A DNA stretch of 64,000 bases from Pseudisothecium myosuroides (taxonomy: Eukaryota > Streptophyta > Bryopsida > Hypnales > Lembophyllaceae), in the NCBI GenBank assembly GCA_951799445.1, contig OX637287.1:43119724-43183723 (forward strand), written 5' to 3'. The translations under genes were made by a program, and so were the position numbers. How positions within the stretch are numbered: position 1 is the first letter of the stretch; each line of letters opens with the position of its first letter. Shown one piece after another: positions 33,815-44,705 of this stretch. The notes under the pieces were generated by a model. That model saw only the letters and a program-made list of their open reading frames with translations, searched no databases and was not told the origin of the DNA.

Positions 33815-35490
33815 ATGCAACTCCCATGTTACATGGTCTTCATTATAATCACTTATAATGCATTTTAGTCTAATCTGAAGGGATTTAATTTGTTTTGATG
33901 TAGAATACTCTTGTAGCCTTTTTAACCCCTAAAGTTCCATGACTATGTGTTCACAAAAAATGCTCCAAAACTGCCATTTCTAGGACAACTATCAAATTTT
34001 TGGAAAAAAACATTTTTTGACATATGTAACTATAGGATCTTGTATTATAATGCCTTAACAACATGTGGTAAAATTTTCAGAAAATTCCACCGTGTGGATC
34101 ATAAGACCTAAGCATTAAAATTTCCCAAAACCATTTTTTCAACCCTGCAAAAAATTCGGCAGCTGCACTTCACAAGCTTACTTTTCAATGAAAAAATGTC
34201 AAAAATGGTGGTGCTTCTTTGAATTCAGTTTCCTAAACAAGTTGTCTATATGCTTGAAAAATTTCACATCATATGGAATTGTACAACATATAGGAAAAAA
34301 ATAGTAAATAGAAAGACGTAGAAAATGTTCAAAACACTAAATTGTTAAGAATTTAATTATAGAATTAAAAAATGCCAATTCCAACGGTTGTAATGTTGTA
34401 ATAAACAATATACATCCTATGATTTTATTTTTTCAAAAAATATTAAAAATTGAGTTAAATAAACGACTTCAAATTTTATTTCAAAATAGAGAATCCATAA
34501 CTGCTTGCAAACTAAAAATCCTCATAACTTTTGACTTCATTGATCAAAATGGAATGATTCAAAGCTTTCCAAGTATATGTAACTCTAAAAAATCAATTTC
34601 AAATTTTTATTTTTGCAAAAAGTGATTTTTTAAATTTTGCCCGGACTATCTAGTTACGAAAAAAAGTAACATATTTGGCCATAACTTTTGACTCTTATTT
34701 CCAAATGTCATGAAATTTAGTGCAAATGAAAGATATTCCTCATCCCCAACTTCTATTAAAATTTCAGCCTAAAATATGCAAACCGCTAGTCACACGTACC
34801 TGCCCAAAATTTCTATACACCCAAAAAATACAATCCGGCCCTTTAGGAATTAACACATAATCCAAAAATGTAATTATATATATAAAATGAATAAGTTTTT
34901 AGGACAATAATAGCATTAAAAAACTAATTATATGAATTTTTTTACTACAAGTATCATGGAACAAGCTACCCCCGAGTATGCACCTCTCATATTATATGGC
35001 CTTCATTATAATCACTTATAATGCACTTTAGTCAAATTTCAAAGGACATAATTTGTTTAAATGTAGAAAATTCTTGTATCCCTTTTAACAAGGAATTAAA
35101 AAAATGTATTTATATATATTAAATGAATGTTTTGAGGACAATAATAGCATTAAAAACCTAATTATATGAATTTTTTAAATACATGTATTATAGGACAAGC
35201 TATACAACTTTATACTTTTGGAATTTTTTTATAAAAATTCAATTTTAATTGGAGGAAACTTTTTGTATGGATTTTAAAAAACTATGCATAGGTGCTTCAA
35301 TTCCTCATATATATTGTGAATTCTTTTCTAATATGTATGGAACCTAATATTTTTCACATTTAGTTTTCTTTTAATTTTGTCTTCATCTAAGTTTTTGGTC
35401 TTTATTATTTGATATAATTTTTATAAAAGCTGTCCACTAGGTCATTTTAATGCAAACGACCCCTACATATAATATAAGAGTTGCGTATCC
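33815..35490. repeat. Family G tandem duplication, first copy split by a family A element
   Basis: Copy 1 (33815-33925 and 34850-34970) and copy 2 (from 34976) share 'cattataatcacttataatg' and 'aggacaataatagcattaaa'. Copy 1 is interrupted at a TTAA by the 924-bp element, whereas copy 2 keeps the uninterrupted TTAA site at 35085-35088. Copy 2 continues to about 35490 and matches the inverted copy at 20590-20960. Confidence 0.7.
33922..34853. mobile_element. Family A (TTAA-type) element inserted in a family G repeat
   Basis: A 924-bp element (33926-34849) starts CCCCTAAAGTTCC and ends CCCTTTAGGAA. It is flanked by TTAA at 33922-33925 and 34850-34853. The adjacent paralogous empty site at 35085-35088 has one TTAA, so TTAA was duplicated (or precisely used) on insertion. 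It is non-coding, with blocks shared with 3189-4130 and 22630-23551. Confidence 0.8.
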
Positions 35491-35989
35491 AAGATGTGAT
35501 CACACAGAATCCATGAATTGCTTTTGGTAAGGTACATTGAAGCACTAGTAGTCAACCACGTCCAATATCCAACTTGTAAAGGTGCAATATTTCAAACCAA
35601 GGTTGGAACAAATTTCCAATGGAAGCTAGGAATATGTTTTTTTTATCCATTAGAAAAAAAACCTCCGGAAGGCTGCTCCAGAATGACAAACGCTATAATA
35701 TATAGAGAGCCTATAAATTATATCAGAATTGCATTGTCAGCTTGTGAGATATTTGGGAAATGCAGTTGGGTTCAGCTCCCATACGTTTTGGGTTATAAAT
35801 GAAGTGTACAAATGATGGGAATTGATTATTTGAAATTATTGTTTGAATAAACTTGTTTGTCAGTTCTCCAATTACATCACTATGAGGAAATAGGGGAAAA
35901 ACATTTGTGTCTTCTTCAACTTTGCAAATTAAAATCATCTTTAGAACCCTTTTCTTTTTCATGGAAACCCTCTAGTGGCCTCACATTTT
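35491..35989. other. AT-rich intergenic DNA, nothing recognised
   Basis: Short open frames in this stretch carry no recognisable domain. No RNA or repeat identified. Confidence 0.3.
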
Positions 35990-36550
35990 CTCAACCTTTT
36001 CAAGGTTGGGATTAATAAGATTATGACACATGTCCCGAAGTAGTGAGCAGGAAAGTAGTTCTTGAATGATCGAAATTGGCAGAGTTTAGACATTGGCTGT
36101 TGGTGCATAAAGAGTACTTTTTGGCTCCCAAAATTCACAGTAATTTCAATTTTGGGAATATAATTCTGAAAACCTTGCAATCTTCATATGTCTTATATTC
36201 CTACATGGGAAAAATTCCACCACATCTTAAGGTAAAAGCACGAGGAGTCGATCATTTTAGCAATTTTGGAGCAGATTGTGCATAGTAATAGGTGTTGGGA
36301 AAAAATTTTCCCATGTAGAAAGATATATAGGAAATAAGGGGATTGCACAATTTTCGGAATTTTATTCCCAAAATTGAATTTACAGTGAATTTTGGAAACC
36401 AAAAAGTGCATTTCACTAGTAGCCATTGTTTAGAGTCTTCCAATTCCCATCTTTTAAGAACTATTTCCTATTTCTTGCTTCATACTTTCTTGCTCACTAC
36501 TTTTCAGACATGTATCATAACTTTATTAGTCCCAACCTTGAAAAGAATCA
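35990..36550. repeat. Long fold-back inverted repeat
   Basis: The left arm (about 35992-36216) and right arm (about 36303-36547) are imperfect inverted copies. Matching pairs include ccttttcaaggttggga / tcccaaccttgaaaag, agtagtgagca / tgctcactact and tcaattttgggaata / tattcccaaaattga. The arms enclose an about 85-bp loop. A transcript would fold into a long hairpin. It could be a fold-back MITE or an inverted duplication feeding small RNAs. Mirror-image short open frames here are a by-product. Confidence 0.75.
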
Positions 36551-37244
36551 AAAAAACATTTCCCAAGATTCCCTTGAATATCTCTTCTAGCCTTGGTTGA
36601 AAATACAGTGCTCACCCCTACAAATTGGGTGCTGGGTGTGGTTGACTACTGGTGCTTCTATCTTACTACGCACGATCTACACCAAAATTATTTAAATAAT
36701 TGACTATTGGTGCTTCTACCTTATATACAATATTTAGTAGCATTACTAACCACTCCCTTGGCTTTACAATGTTGGGTGAGGAATATTCCACACCCAAAAC
36801 TCTTCATGCCCACTCCCTTTCCTCTGCATCTTCCACCTGTTAGTAGTTACTGATGAGGTACTGTTGTATATGGAATATTCCACATCCAACAGTGCAGTAG
36901 CCAAACTTCAAATGGACTTTCTACAATATAAAAAGAAGAAGAAGAAAAGATTCTACATTAAAAAAAGACATTTCATGCAAAAGGGGAGCTCCAATCAATC
37001 GGCACACATTACAAGGCTTGAAAAGGGGAGGCTTTTGCTAATGTGTGCCAATTTCCGTGCTCTTCAAATTTCCTTAAAATACAGTGCAATAGATGGAAAA
37101 TGGCGGGTCCGGAAAAATAAAGAGACCCATGCCATATGCATTGGGGCGTGTTTTTTTGGTAGGCGCCGTTCCGTGCGTGTTGCAGTCACTGCATTGGAGC
37201 TGCTGTAAACCACTGCCTTGGCTACTGACTGAATGTTATGTATC
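36551..37244. other. Intergenic DNA upstream of the monooxygenase gene
   Basis: No supported gene. A short spaced repeat 'gactaytggtgcttcta' occurs at about 36644 and 36701. Confidence 0.35.
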
Positions 37245-38154
37245 TTACGAGACGGGATTCGGTCCCGAAAAGCTCTTAGTATCCTTTCCCGCTTTGCTCA
37301 AGCCTTGGACACTTGGAAACCATCTCTGGAAGACGTGCAGCGTATTTGCATCTTAATCTCCTAGCTAGCTCCAAGTGTCGAGCTTCGTTTGCAGACCTTT
37401 TTCTTTTTTGGGAGCAAATCTTTTTCAAGAATCTAACCTTTCCTTGCAACGCGTTTTGCACTATGACATAATTAAGTCAAGCAACGAAGCTACAAGCCCT
37501 CCTTCTGATTGACAGTCACCTTCAATTCTGTCTGTGTGTGTCTGTCTGTATTTGGGCTTCCTCAAGGAACGGAGAGTCTCTGTGTATTGCAGTGTATGCG
37601 GTAAGCTTTTCTCAGAGGATTGTGGAGATTGAGGCAGGGTTAGCATTATATATTGCATATTTGAGAGGTTTGGTGATATGCGCATTTGGCATATAATTAC
37701 TGTATATGAATAATTATGGGCACACTAATTGGGTGGTTGTGCATTCATGAGGTTTAATTTTGGTGGTCGGGCCGTATTGCTTTGAAACGGACGGAATGAT
37801 CGATAGAGGAGGATTGTTCAAGTGGACTTGGCCTGGATGCTATGCTTAGAAAGCACGAACTCACTGATTGATTGTTTCTGTCTTCATGTATGTATGTTGC
37901 GCTTTCACTGTTCAGGATTACTTTATTGACGAAAGAATACACCTATCCAATCAGTAGTGAGATCATTTATTATAACGAAATTGACTTAAAGTTTTCTATT
38001 TCAGCCCATCGGGTGCATTTGTTCTACTGTAGATAGACAGTGTGTGAAGGCAATCAATCGGCTATTTTCCTTCCGTTACGTACCCTCAGTGTTTCCTCTT
38101 CGTATGCAGGTTAAATCGTCGGTTCGCACTCTTGATTGGAGGCCAATTGTGAGA
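37245..38154 (+). promoter_or_regulatory. Probable promoter/5'UTR of the FAD monooxygenase gene
   Basis: Higher-GC, CT-rich leader-like sequence lies upstream of the first coding exon. Candidate 3' splice sites end at about 38004 ('tttctatttcag') and 38109 ('cttcgtatgcag'), so a 5'UTR intron is plausible. The segment 37245-37450 is duplicated at 47780-48430. Confidence 0.45.
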
Positions 38155-41100
38155 ATGGATAGCAAAGGCAGAGATGAGTCTCCACAGGAGGTCCTGGAGG
38201 AGAATATCATAATTGTGGGCGGTGGTATTGGAGGCCTCGCTTGTGCCCTTGCACTTCACAGGTAACGACGACCGTGACTGCTCCTGCCTTCCTGCAATAT
38301 ATCCATCACTTGGAACTGAAACTCAGTTACAGTTTGCATTGAACTTGAGTGATTTGCACATTGGTTACATTTCATGGTGTTCAATATAATTTATTGGAAC
38401 ATAAATCAATCTATACTAGTCCTAGTTTTTATAGCTTTGTGCAGATGAATGTCCCAGAATCACGTCAATTTAACAAAACGGACAATCTCAAATTAACCTA
38501 TGCTGCTGAATTGTGAGTCCATTTGATCAGAGTTGGGCTGAAGTCGCTGGTGTTGGAGCAATCGGAGGCACTGAGGGCGGGGGGAGGTGCCATCACTCTC
38601 TGGAACAATGCATTCCGAGTCCTGGATATTCTGGGTGTGGGTGACCAACTTCGAGACATGTTCACCAATCTTGCCGAGTAGGATCTCCACTTTCCTTTAG
38701 TGATGCTCATTCAAGTTATTTTATGAATTTTTGCTTATATCTGTGTACAAATATATTCCTTACCTCAAGTTCATCAAATTAGTCAAAAACAAAACAAAAC
38801 AAAGGTTGTTTCGAAAGCATTCTGAAAGAAAAATACCTTGAATGATTCATGAGAATTTTCTTGGACGAAACACCACCTGGAAGCACTCTGTTTATCATTG
38901 AGAGGATGAATTTCAGAGTGCTTAGGGAGGAAGTTAGGGTTAAATTGCAATTCTCTGAATTATAGCAAGTGTATTAATTGTTTTAAACTTGCTTCATGCC
39001 TACAGTAGAGGAGAACTAATTGTTTGATCTTGAGTGTTCTGACAGGGTTAGTTTGCATATTGTTTTGCAGATGGGAGATACTTAACGTACGAGGGAAATC
39101 CTTAGCAAATGTAGTGTTTGCTGAGTGTGAAGGAGGGTAAGATCTTCACACCAAAAGCAAAGCCTCTTGAAGGCTTAAAGCATGAGAGAATCAGAGAGAT
39201 TAGGTTAGATACAAAGATGTACAAAAGGTGCTGGTAATCCTCTGCTAGACTCTTACAATATGAGTATCCATAATAGCCACTTATTGCAATGTAGATCCTG
39301 AATGGAATTTGGATGAAGGAATAAAGTCCTTTTAGCTTTTTAAACAATTAGACGAGAATGCAAGTCAAAGTGTAAGTAGAAAATTTTGGCCCACCTATCA
39401 TGGAGAGATATTCACTTCCAAATTTTTGTTTAGTAGAACTCCAATTTCTGATAGTAAGGTCACCTTGAAATTCAAACACGTGCACATGCTCAAACAAATG
39501 CAACAAGTATACAAATGATGGATTCACATAGTGGCACCTATTCAATTGAGTCTTCCAACGACTCTTGTTATAATAGTGCCTTTCTTTCCCCGTTCATGCA
39601 CATATTTTAGGCATATTTTTGGTGTTGATATTTGGGTAGAGTTAATGTTTTTACCATAATGTTCAATATCAAAACTTGACTAAAAATGGTGGATCAGGCC
39701 TCATGATGTGCGGGTAGTGGAACGGAAGTGTCTTCTAGAGGTTCTTGCTGGGGCATTGCCCAAAGGGACCATCCGATTCAACTCTTGTGTGACTAGTTTG
39801 AAAACTTCGGAAACAAGCCCAAAGGGCACCACCCAAGTACAACTTCAGGATGGCACTACCTTCTTGGCAAAGGTACTAACTTCATTGCCAATCATTCAAG
39901 AAATTAATCTCTCCTAATTTATTACTATTCTAATTGTTAAAAGAAATGAATCTATAGAACGTAGCTGCCTTGCTTATGGAATCCATGAATTATATATACA
40001 TTTGGAGGTTCATATAATCTCTTGAGTGCAAATTTAATTCTCTCTTTTAACACCCAAATCCTTTTCTGATCCTTTAGAAGAACTATCTTCTATTTGTATT
40101 AATGTATTATTTAGCTCAATGTCATCTAACCGATTGGTCGTAAAGAAAAGATTGGATTTGTAAAGATTCAAACATTACTTTGAATGAATAAGATTTGTAC
40201 TAAACATTGGCCCAAAGTACTCTCTCTGTTCCTCATCCAAAATTTGAAATTCACCAACATTTCCAGATTTCTATGTCAATGATTTGCGTGCATTGTTCTA
40301 GGTTGTAATTGGTTATGATGGCATAAATTCCACTATAGGCTCTTGGATGGGGCTTGTGAAACCACAAATGGTCGGGTATTGTAATCTTCGAGGATTGGCA
40401 GTCTTTCCTGACAGCCACCAATTAGCCCCCAAAGCGCAACTTTTCATGGGCAAAGGAGTGCGTGTTGCATACTTTCCTGTGAGCGCCACCAAGGTGTATT
40501 GGTTCTTGACTTGGAACACTTGGACCGAAGGCAAGTCTCCTTCCTTTCTACTTCCTCTTGTTGTAGACCTAAATACATTGCATTCATGAGCCGTAGTCTT
40601 ATTTGAGTCTTTTGTGGACAAATGTGACAAATATTGTTGCCTAGAATGATGCCAATGTAATGATATTGTAATGATTCATAATCTCATGACTCTTCATCCA
40701 GGTTGGCAAACCATGACTCCTGAGCAACTCAAGTCCGAGGCCCTCCAAAAATCAAAACCATTCTTTCCACCTACAATTCATTTTGTCATCACTAACACTC
40801 CTCTTGACCATTTATGGAAGAGTACCATGAGGCAACGCCTCAACAGGCACCACCCAAACCAGAAGCTTGTTGTTGGTAACGTAACTGTCGCTGGGGATGC
40901 TTGCCACCCCATGACGCCCCACTTGGGTCAAGGAGGGGCCATGGCCTTGGAAGATGCCATTGTCCTCACAAGACACTTGCATGGTGCATTGGGAGTGTCA
41001 GACAGTGAGCAAAAGGTGAGTGGAAAATTGCAAAATATCTTTTTTGGAAGTTCTAACTTTGGATTCAAATCTCGTTTTTGTCTTATCATCAACATTTTCA

Positions 41101-42250
41101 TCTCTTTGTCTATTCTTCATCTATTTTTGAGTGATACAATATCCAATTCTTTACCTTTCATCTATTTTAAATTCTTCCAAAACTTAAGTTTTTAATTGTT
41201 TGTTAAACGAATGCTTGGTCCTTAATCTTTAAAAGACAATTGTTTGTTGAATAGACAATTGAAAATCCGGATAGGTTCCTATGAAGTCAATTTTGGCCAG
41301 ATATTCACAAAATTTTGACATAAAGTGTGAATATATCCCCCTGTAGTGAAAATCTAGTTTTTCTTCCAATCGTGTGCTCGGATCAAAAGTTATGTTGCCC
41401 TGATTTTTTTGACAGGTTGGGCAATCAAGGAATATTTTGAAAATCTTTTGCAAAAAGCTCATTAACTATTGAAATTTGGCATCTATGTATCTTACAAGAT
41501 ACGAGATGCAAATGTCAAAAAAATAAGTACATGTAATGTAAAAATCTCACTCTAGGAGGAGTTAAAGTATATTGGCCTTATTGGGCAAGGCTGAAAAAAA
41601 ACTTTTTCTTCTAACTTCAAATGTTTTTGAAATTTTTTCCACAGATTCCTAGTAGTCTAGTACAAATTTGTACAGTTGAATTTTGAAAAAGAACTTTTTC
41701 TTTAATTTTTTTCCACTGCCCTAAAAGTGGCATTTTATTTATAATTTTTGCCCAAAATATGCCTCAGGGTTGTAGGGGTTAAGTAAGAGATTACAGAAAG
41801 TTGTCTCAATTTTCTTTTATATTGCAATTGCTTCTATAGCAATGTTTTGGCGTCATAAAATTGGACCAAAGTGCTAATAATTTATTTGCCATTATCCTTG
41901 ATCCAATTCTACAATTTTGGCCTGATTTGAATTGGTCTCATATTGTGAATTGGGTCCATCTCCTAATACTAAGTTGTCCTAATTGCTACTCTTTTATATT
42001 CAAAAATTTGTAGGAAAAATTGTCAGTGGGAGAAAAAGTGAAGGAGGCATTGGAGGGGTATCAAGTGGAGAGGTGGGCAAGGACGGGTGAGTTGGCAGAG
42101 CGTGCATATAGGATTGGGTGGATGACACAAAGCGAGTGGATAGTGGTAGGGTGGATGCGAGATTGGGTGGTGGTACCATGGGGGTTGAGAAAGGAGACAT
42201 TTATGAAGCATACATTGTTTGATGTAGGCGGGTTGCCGAGGGAGGTTTGA
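38155..42250 (+). CDS. FAD-dependent monooxygenase, CTF2/MO type (seven exons)
   Basis: Exons are 38155-38261, 38531-38677, 39071-39136, 39698-39872, 40302-40530, 40702-41015 and 42014-42250. Together they encode 424 residues. The first ATG could also be 38104 (17 residues more) if the acceptor at 38109 is not used. The protein shows the three flavin signatures of the aromatic-hydroxylase (PF01494) fold: IIIVGGGIGGLA (GxGxxG) near residue 18, GYDGIN (DG motif) encoded at the start of exon 5, and AGDACHPMTPHLGQGG (GD motif) in exon 6. Length and order match plant monooxygenase 1/CTF2 proteins, relatives of salicylate hydroxylase. The substrate is unknown. Introns are GT-AG except the fifth, which is GC-AG. 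Intron 6 (998 bp) contains a TTAA-type element. All exon junctions keep the frame, so the gene looks intact. Confidence 0.9.
41222..41782. mobile_element. Diverged family A (TTAA-type) element in intron 6
   Basis: The right end is GTAGGGG followed by TTAA at 41779-41782. The probable left TTAA is at 41222-41225, followed by TCTTTAAAAG, a C-to-T-decayed form of the usual CCYCTAAARG. Internal similarity to other copies ('aaaagtggcatttta') is weak but present. About 553 bp, non-coding, removed with the intron. Confidence 0.5.
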
Positions 42251-42632
42251 GGATTTTTTTGGCTTTTTTTGTTTTTTGGACCCAAGGTGGAATGATTGGA
42301 GACTTTGTATGTATTAGAAGCTACTATGGTGTTAGAAAAGATTGTAGAGGTATTCAACTTTTGAACTTTTTTTTAGTTCTTTGATTTTATAGTTGCATGA
42401 TTATAGAAAAATTTGATTTTGTGTCAATATTCAGTTGGGTCCAATAATCTTATAAATTTTTTTCATAGTGAGATTGAACAAAAAGTCCAATAACTTTAGG
42501 AAGTTCTATCATGCTAAAAAATGGACTGATTTTGAAATAAAAAATTGCGTTGGAATCGGAATAAAGAGTACTAGAGCATATAACAAAGATATACAAGTAA
42601 AATTCTGAATCATACAAGAACTTGGATCTTTC
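42251..42632 (+). other. 3'UTR/downstream region of the monooxygenase gene
   Basis: AT-rich sequence between the monooxygenase stop and the Tc1 remnant; presumably holds the 3'UTR. No clear poly(A) signal could be assigned. Confidence 0.35.
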
Positions 42633-43610
42633 CTATACACTACCTACAACAAGTGCTTCCACCTTTTGCCAAAACTTATTGCTTGCATTCGATTGGGCAT
42701 ATTTGAAATGAACTTTTGGAATTGTTTTAATTAAAGATATTTGATCCCATACCACTTGAATTGTTTGTATCATTGCTTGCTTGTTCTTCGTTTGGTTGTG
42801 GTGTTGCAACAAATATTTTACTATCTTCCATAGGTTCTCAATGGGATTTAGATTCGGTGAATTCAAGGGCCAATCCAACTTCTATATAGCATGAGCTTCC
42901 TTCTACATCTTTGGAAACTCCCCGCAATGGACCAGAGCACCATCTTCCATAAGCATGAGTTCATGAGGATATTTAAGCATGAAATAAAATCATAATTTCA
43001 ATGTGTCCTTGTAAACATAATGAACAAAATCACTTGCAATTCTTTCACCTTAAGGCATGATTACTAATGGGCTTCTGTCAAAACCAATAAATGCACCTTA
43101 AACTATCACCAATGTTTGGCTAGACTTAAAGTCAGCACTAAACAATTCTATGTATACATTTTATGAACCTTCTGCCAAGCTCTAATCTTCCAAGAGTTTT
43201 TTTCAAGCTCAAATGACAGTTCACTTATCTAGACTACTTCATTCCAATCTTCTCCTGTCCAATGACAATGTTTGCAAACAAATGCTAATCTTTTAGCTTG
43301 GTATTCTACATTGAGATAGGATTTTCTTGGGGCAATGTGATTCTCTAAACCAAGCCTATGGATATAGGTTTGTATTACAATGCACTCAAAAATTAGCTAC
43401 TTTCATTCCTAATGTTTGTTATTTATCATGATTGACAAGACAAGAATACAAGACAAATCTCACAGTGCACGATTAGACAACTTTGAAAAGGTCTGTTCAT
43501 TTTTTTGCTATGTCTTTACATTTTATGCCACTTGGCACATTCCAACAATCAGAGCTCTTTTTTTGGTACTCAATGTTCTTCTCTACATTGTGAGAATTGG
43601 AATTTGATGA
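42633..43610 (-). pseudogene. Decayed Tc1/mariner transposase
   Basis: The best-preserved block (42878-42633) reads DWPLNSPNLNPIENLW, the conserved Tc1/mariner DDE_3 catalytic-end motif. Upstream on the minus strand are the preceding catalytic block (LMLMEDGALVHCGEFP, about 42960-42900) and traces of the core (IGFDRSPLVIMP; HVYKDTLK-like). Further up are ENHIAPRKSYL (about 43340) and the N-terminal helix-turn-helix (TKKRALIVGM, about 43580). The frame is broken by several TAG/TAA codons and at least one shift. TAGs at 42905-42903 and 42884-42882 sit where Trp is expected, a G-to-A change. It is dead. Confidence 0.75.
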
Positions 43611-44355
43611 GTAAATAGTAATCTCATATAATCATTGACCTTTACCCTGAAGCGCTTCGACGTCCATATTTTGGACAATGAACGGAGGGCTTCAAAGCAC
43701 TATGTAGTCCAACCAACTTTTCATTCATCCAATGTACTTCTTTAATCTAAAAAAGACAACCTTCTTTAACAACCACATTCATGAAATTCCAATAAATGAT
43801 ACTCCATATTTCTGTTCAAAGATATAAGCAAAAATGTGCAAAAATTCAAAAATGGATTGAAGCGTTAAGGAACAGCTATGTGGAAAGAAATTAGTGAAGA
43901 TGAAACAAATTTGCAATTCCTTTAAATGAATGTGGATGTGGATGATGAGCATGCAATGGAACAATAATGACAATCAGATGCAATGGAACAAACACAAAGA
44001 GTTCAAAATATGCAGATTGGTCTTGGATTGGCTCCGCTACGGGATGGTCTTGCAAGTTGGCCGGATTGTTTAATCCCCCTTGAAATCGAGCCCAACATCG
44101 ATGAAGGACTACCGGTAACTTGGTTGAAGTAATTGGAGAAGGAAGAAGAAGAGCATCTATGCTGTGAAGACCAGTCGATGCCGACGAGGTGCTGCTGGTA
44201 GTATTTTAGGTAGTCATCAAGCAAGCATTCAAAGTTGTTAATGAGGAGCATGAACATGCGTAGAAGCAATGCGTATAGCTTTAGGACTAGGGACATGACG
44301 TGTCTACAAATTAATGGGGGTGGAATGGCCGTATGTTGTATGCGGTTTGGTGGGG
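43611..44355. other. Intergenic DNA, nothing recognised
   Basis: AT-rich stretch with short minus-strand open frames lacking recognisable domains. Confidence 0.3.
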
Positions 44356-44705
44356 AATGAACAGATTTTTTTTTTAAATAAATGAAATAAAAATTCATTG
44401 TAGAGGAAAATGATACAAACCACCAGCCACGAGTGGCCTGGTGGGAACCAATACGACTTGGACTAGAATGACAAACAAGATAGATAGCCCAACAAGGAAA
44501 AACCGCCCAAGGCACAATACACGGAGAGGCCGCAAGACCTCTTGTGGCCAGTAGCGAGGCGGCCCGCCGCGTCGCGACCTAGATGACTCTACGGTGGCTG
44601 AAAAACAAAGCGAGTACTCGGGCCTGTTACTACCTAACATGGTTGCCCGGCTTCCATCCTAGCAAAAAGGTTGAATCGGCACCTCCTCTGGAAATGAGCA
44701 GATTT
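44356..44705 (-). mobile_element. 5'-truncated retroposon (LINE-like tail) with target duplication
   Basis: The insertion (44369-44692, 324 bp) carries a poly(T) run on the plus strand at its left edge. It is flanked by 13-bp direct repeats, AATGAACAGATTT (44356-44368) and AATGAGCAGATTT (44693-44705), with one mismatch. The body is GC-richer than its surroundings. It is a different family from the 11.3-kb LINE, and its short minus-strand frame is not a recognisable domain. Confidence 0.6.

Noticed and set aside
35959..36600. Several 63-85 residue frames on both strands
   Set aside because: They mirror each other because of the fold-back inverted repeat and contain no protein motif.
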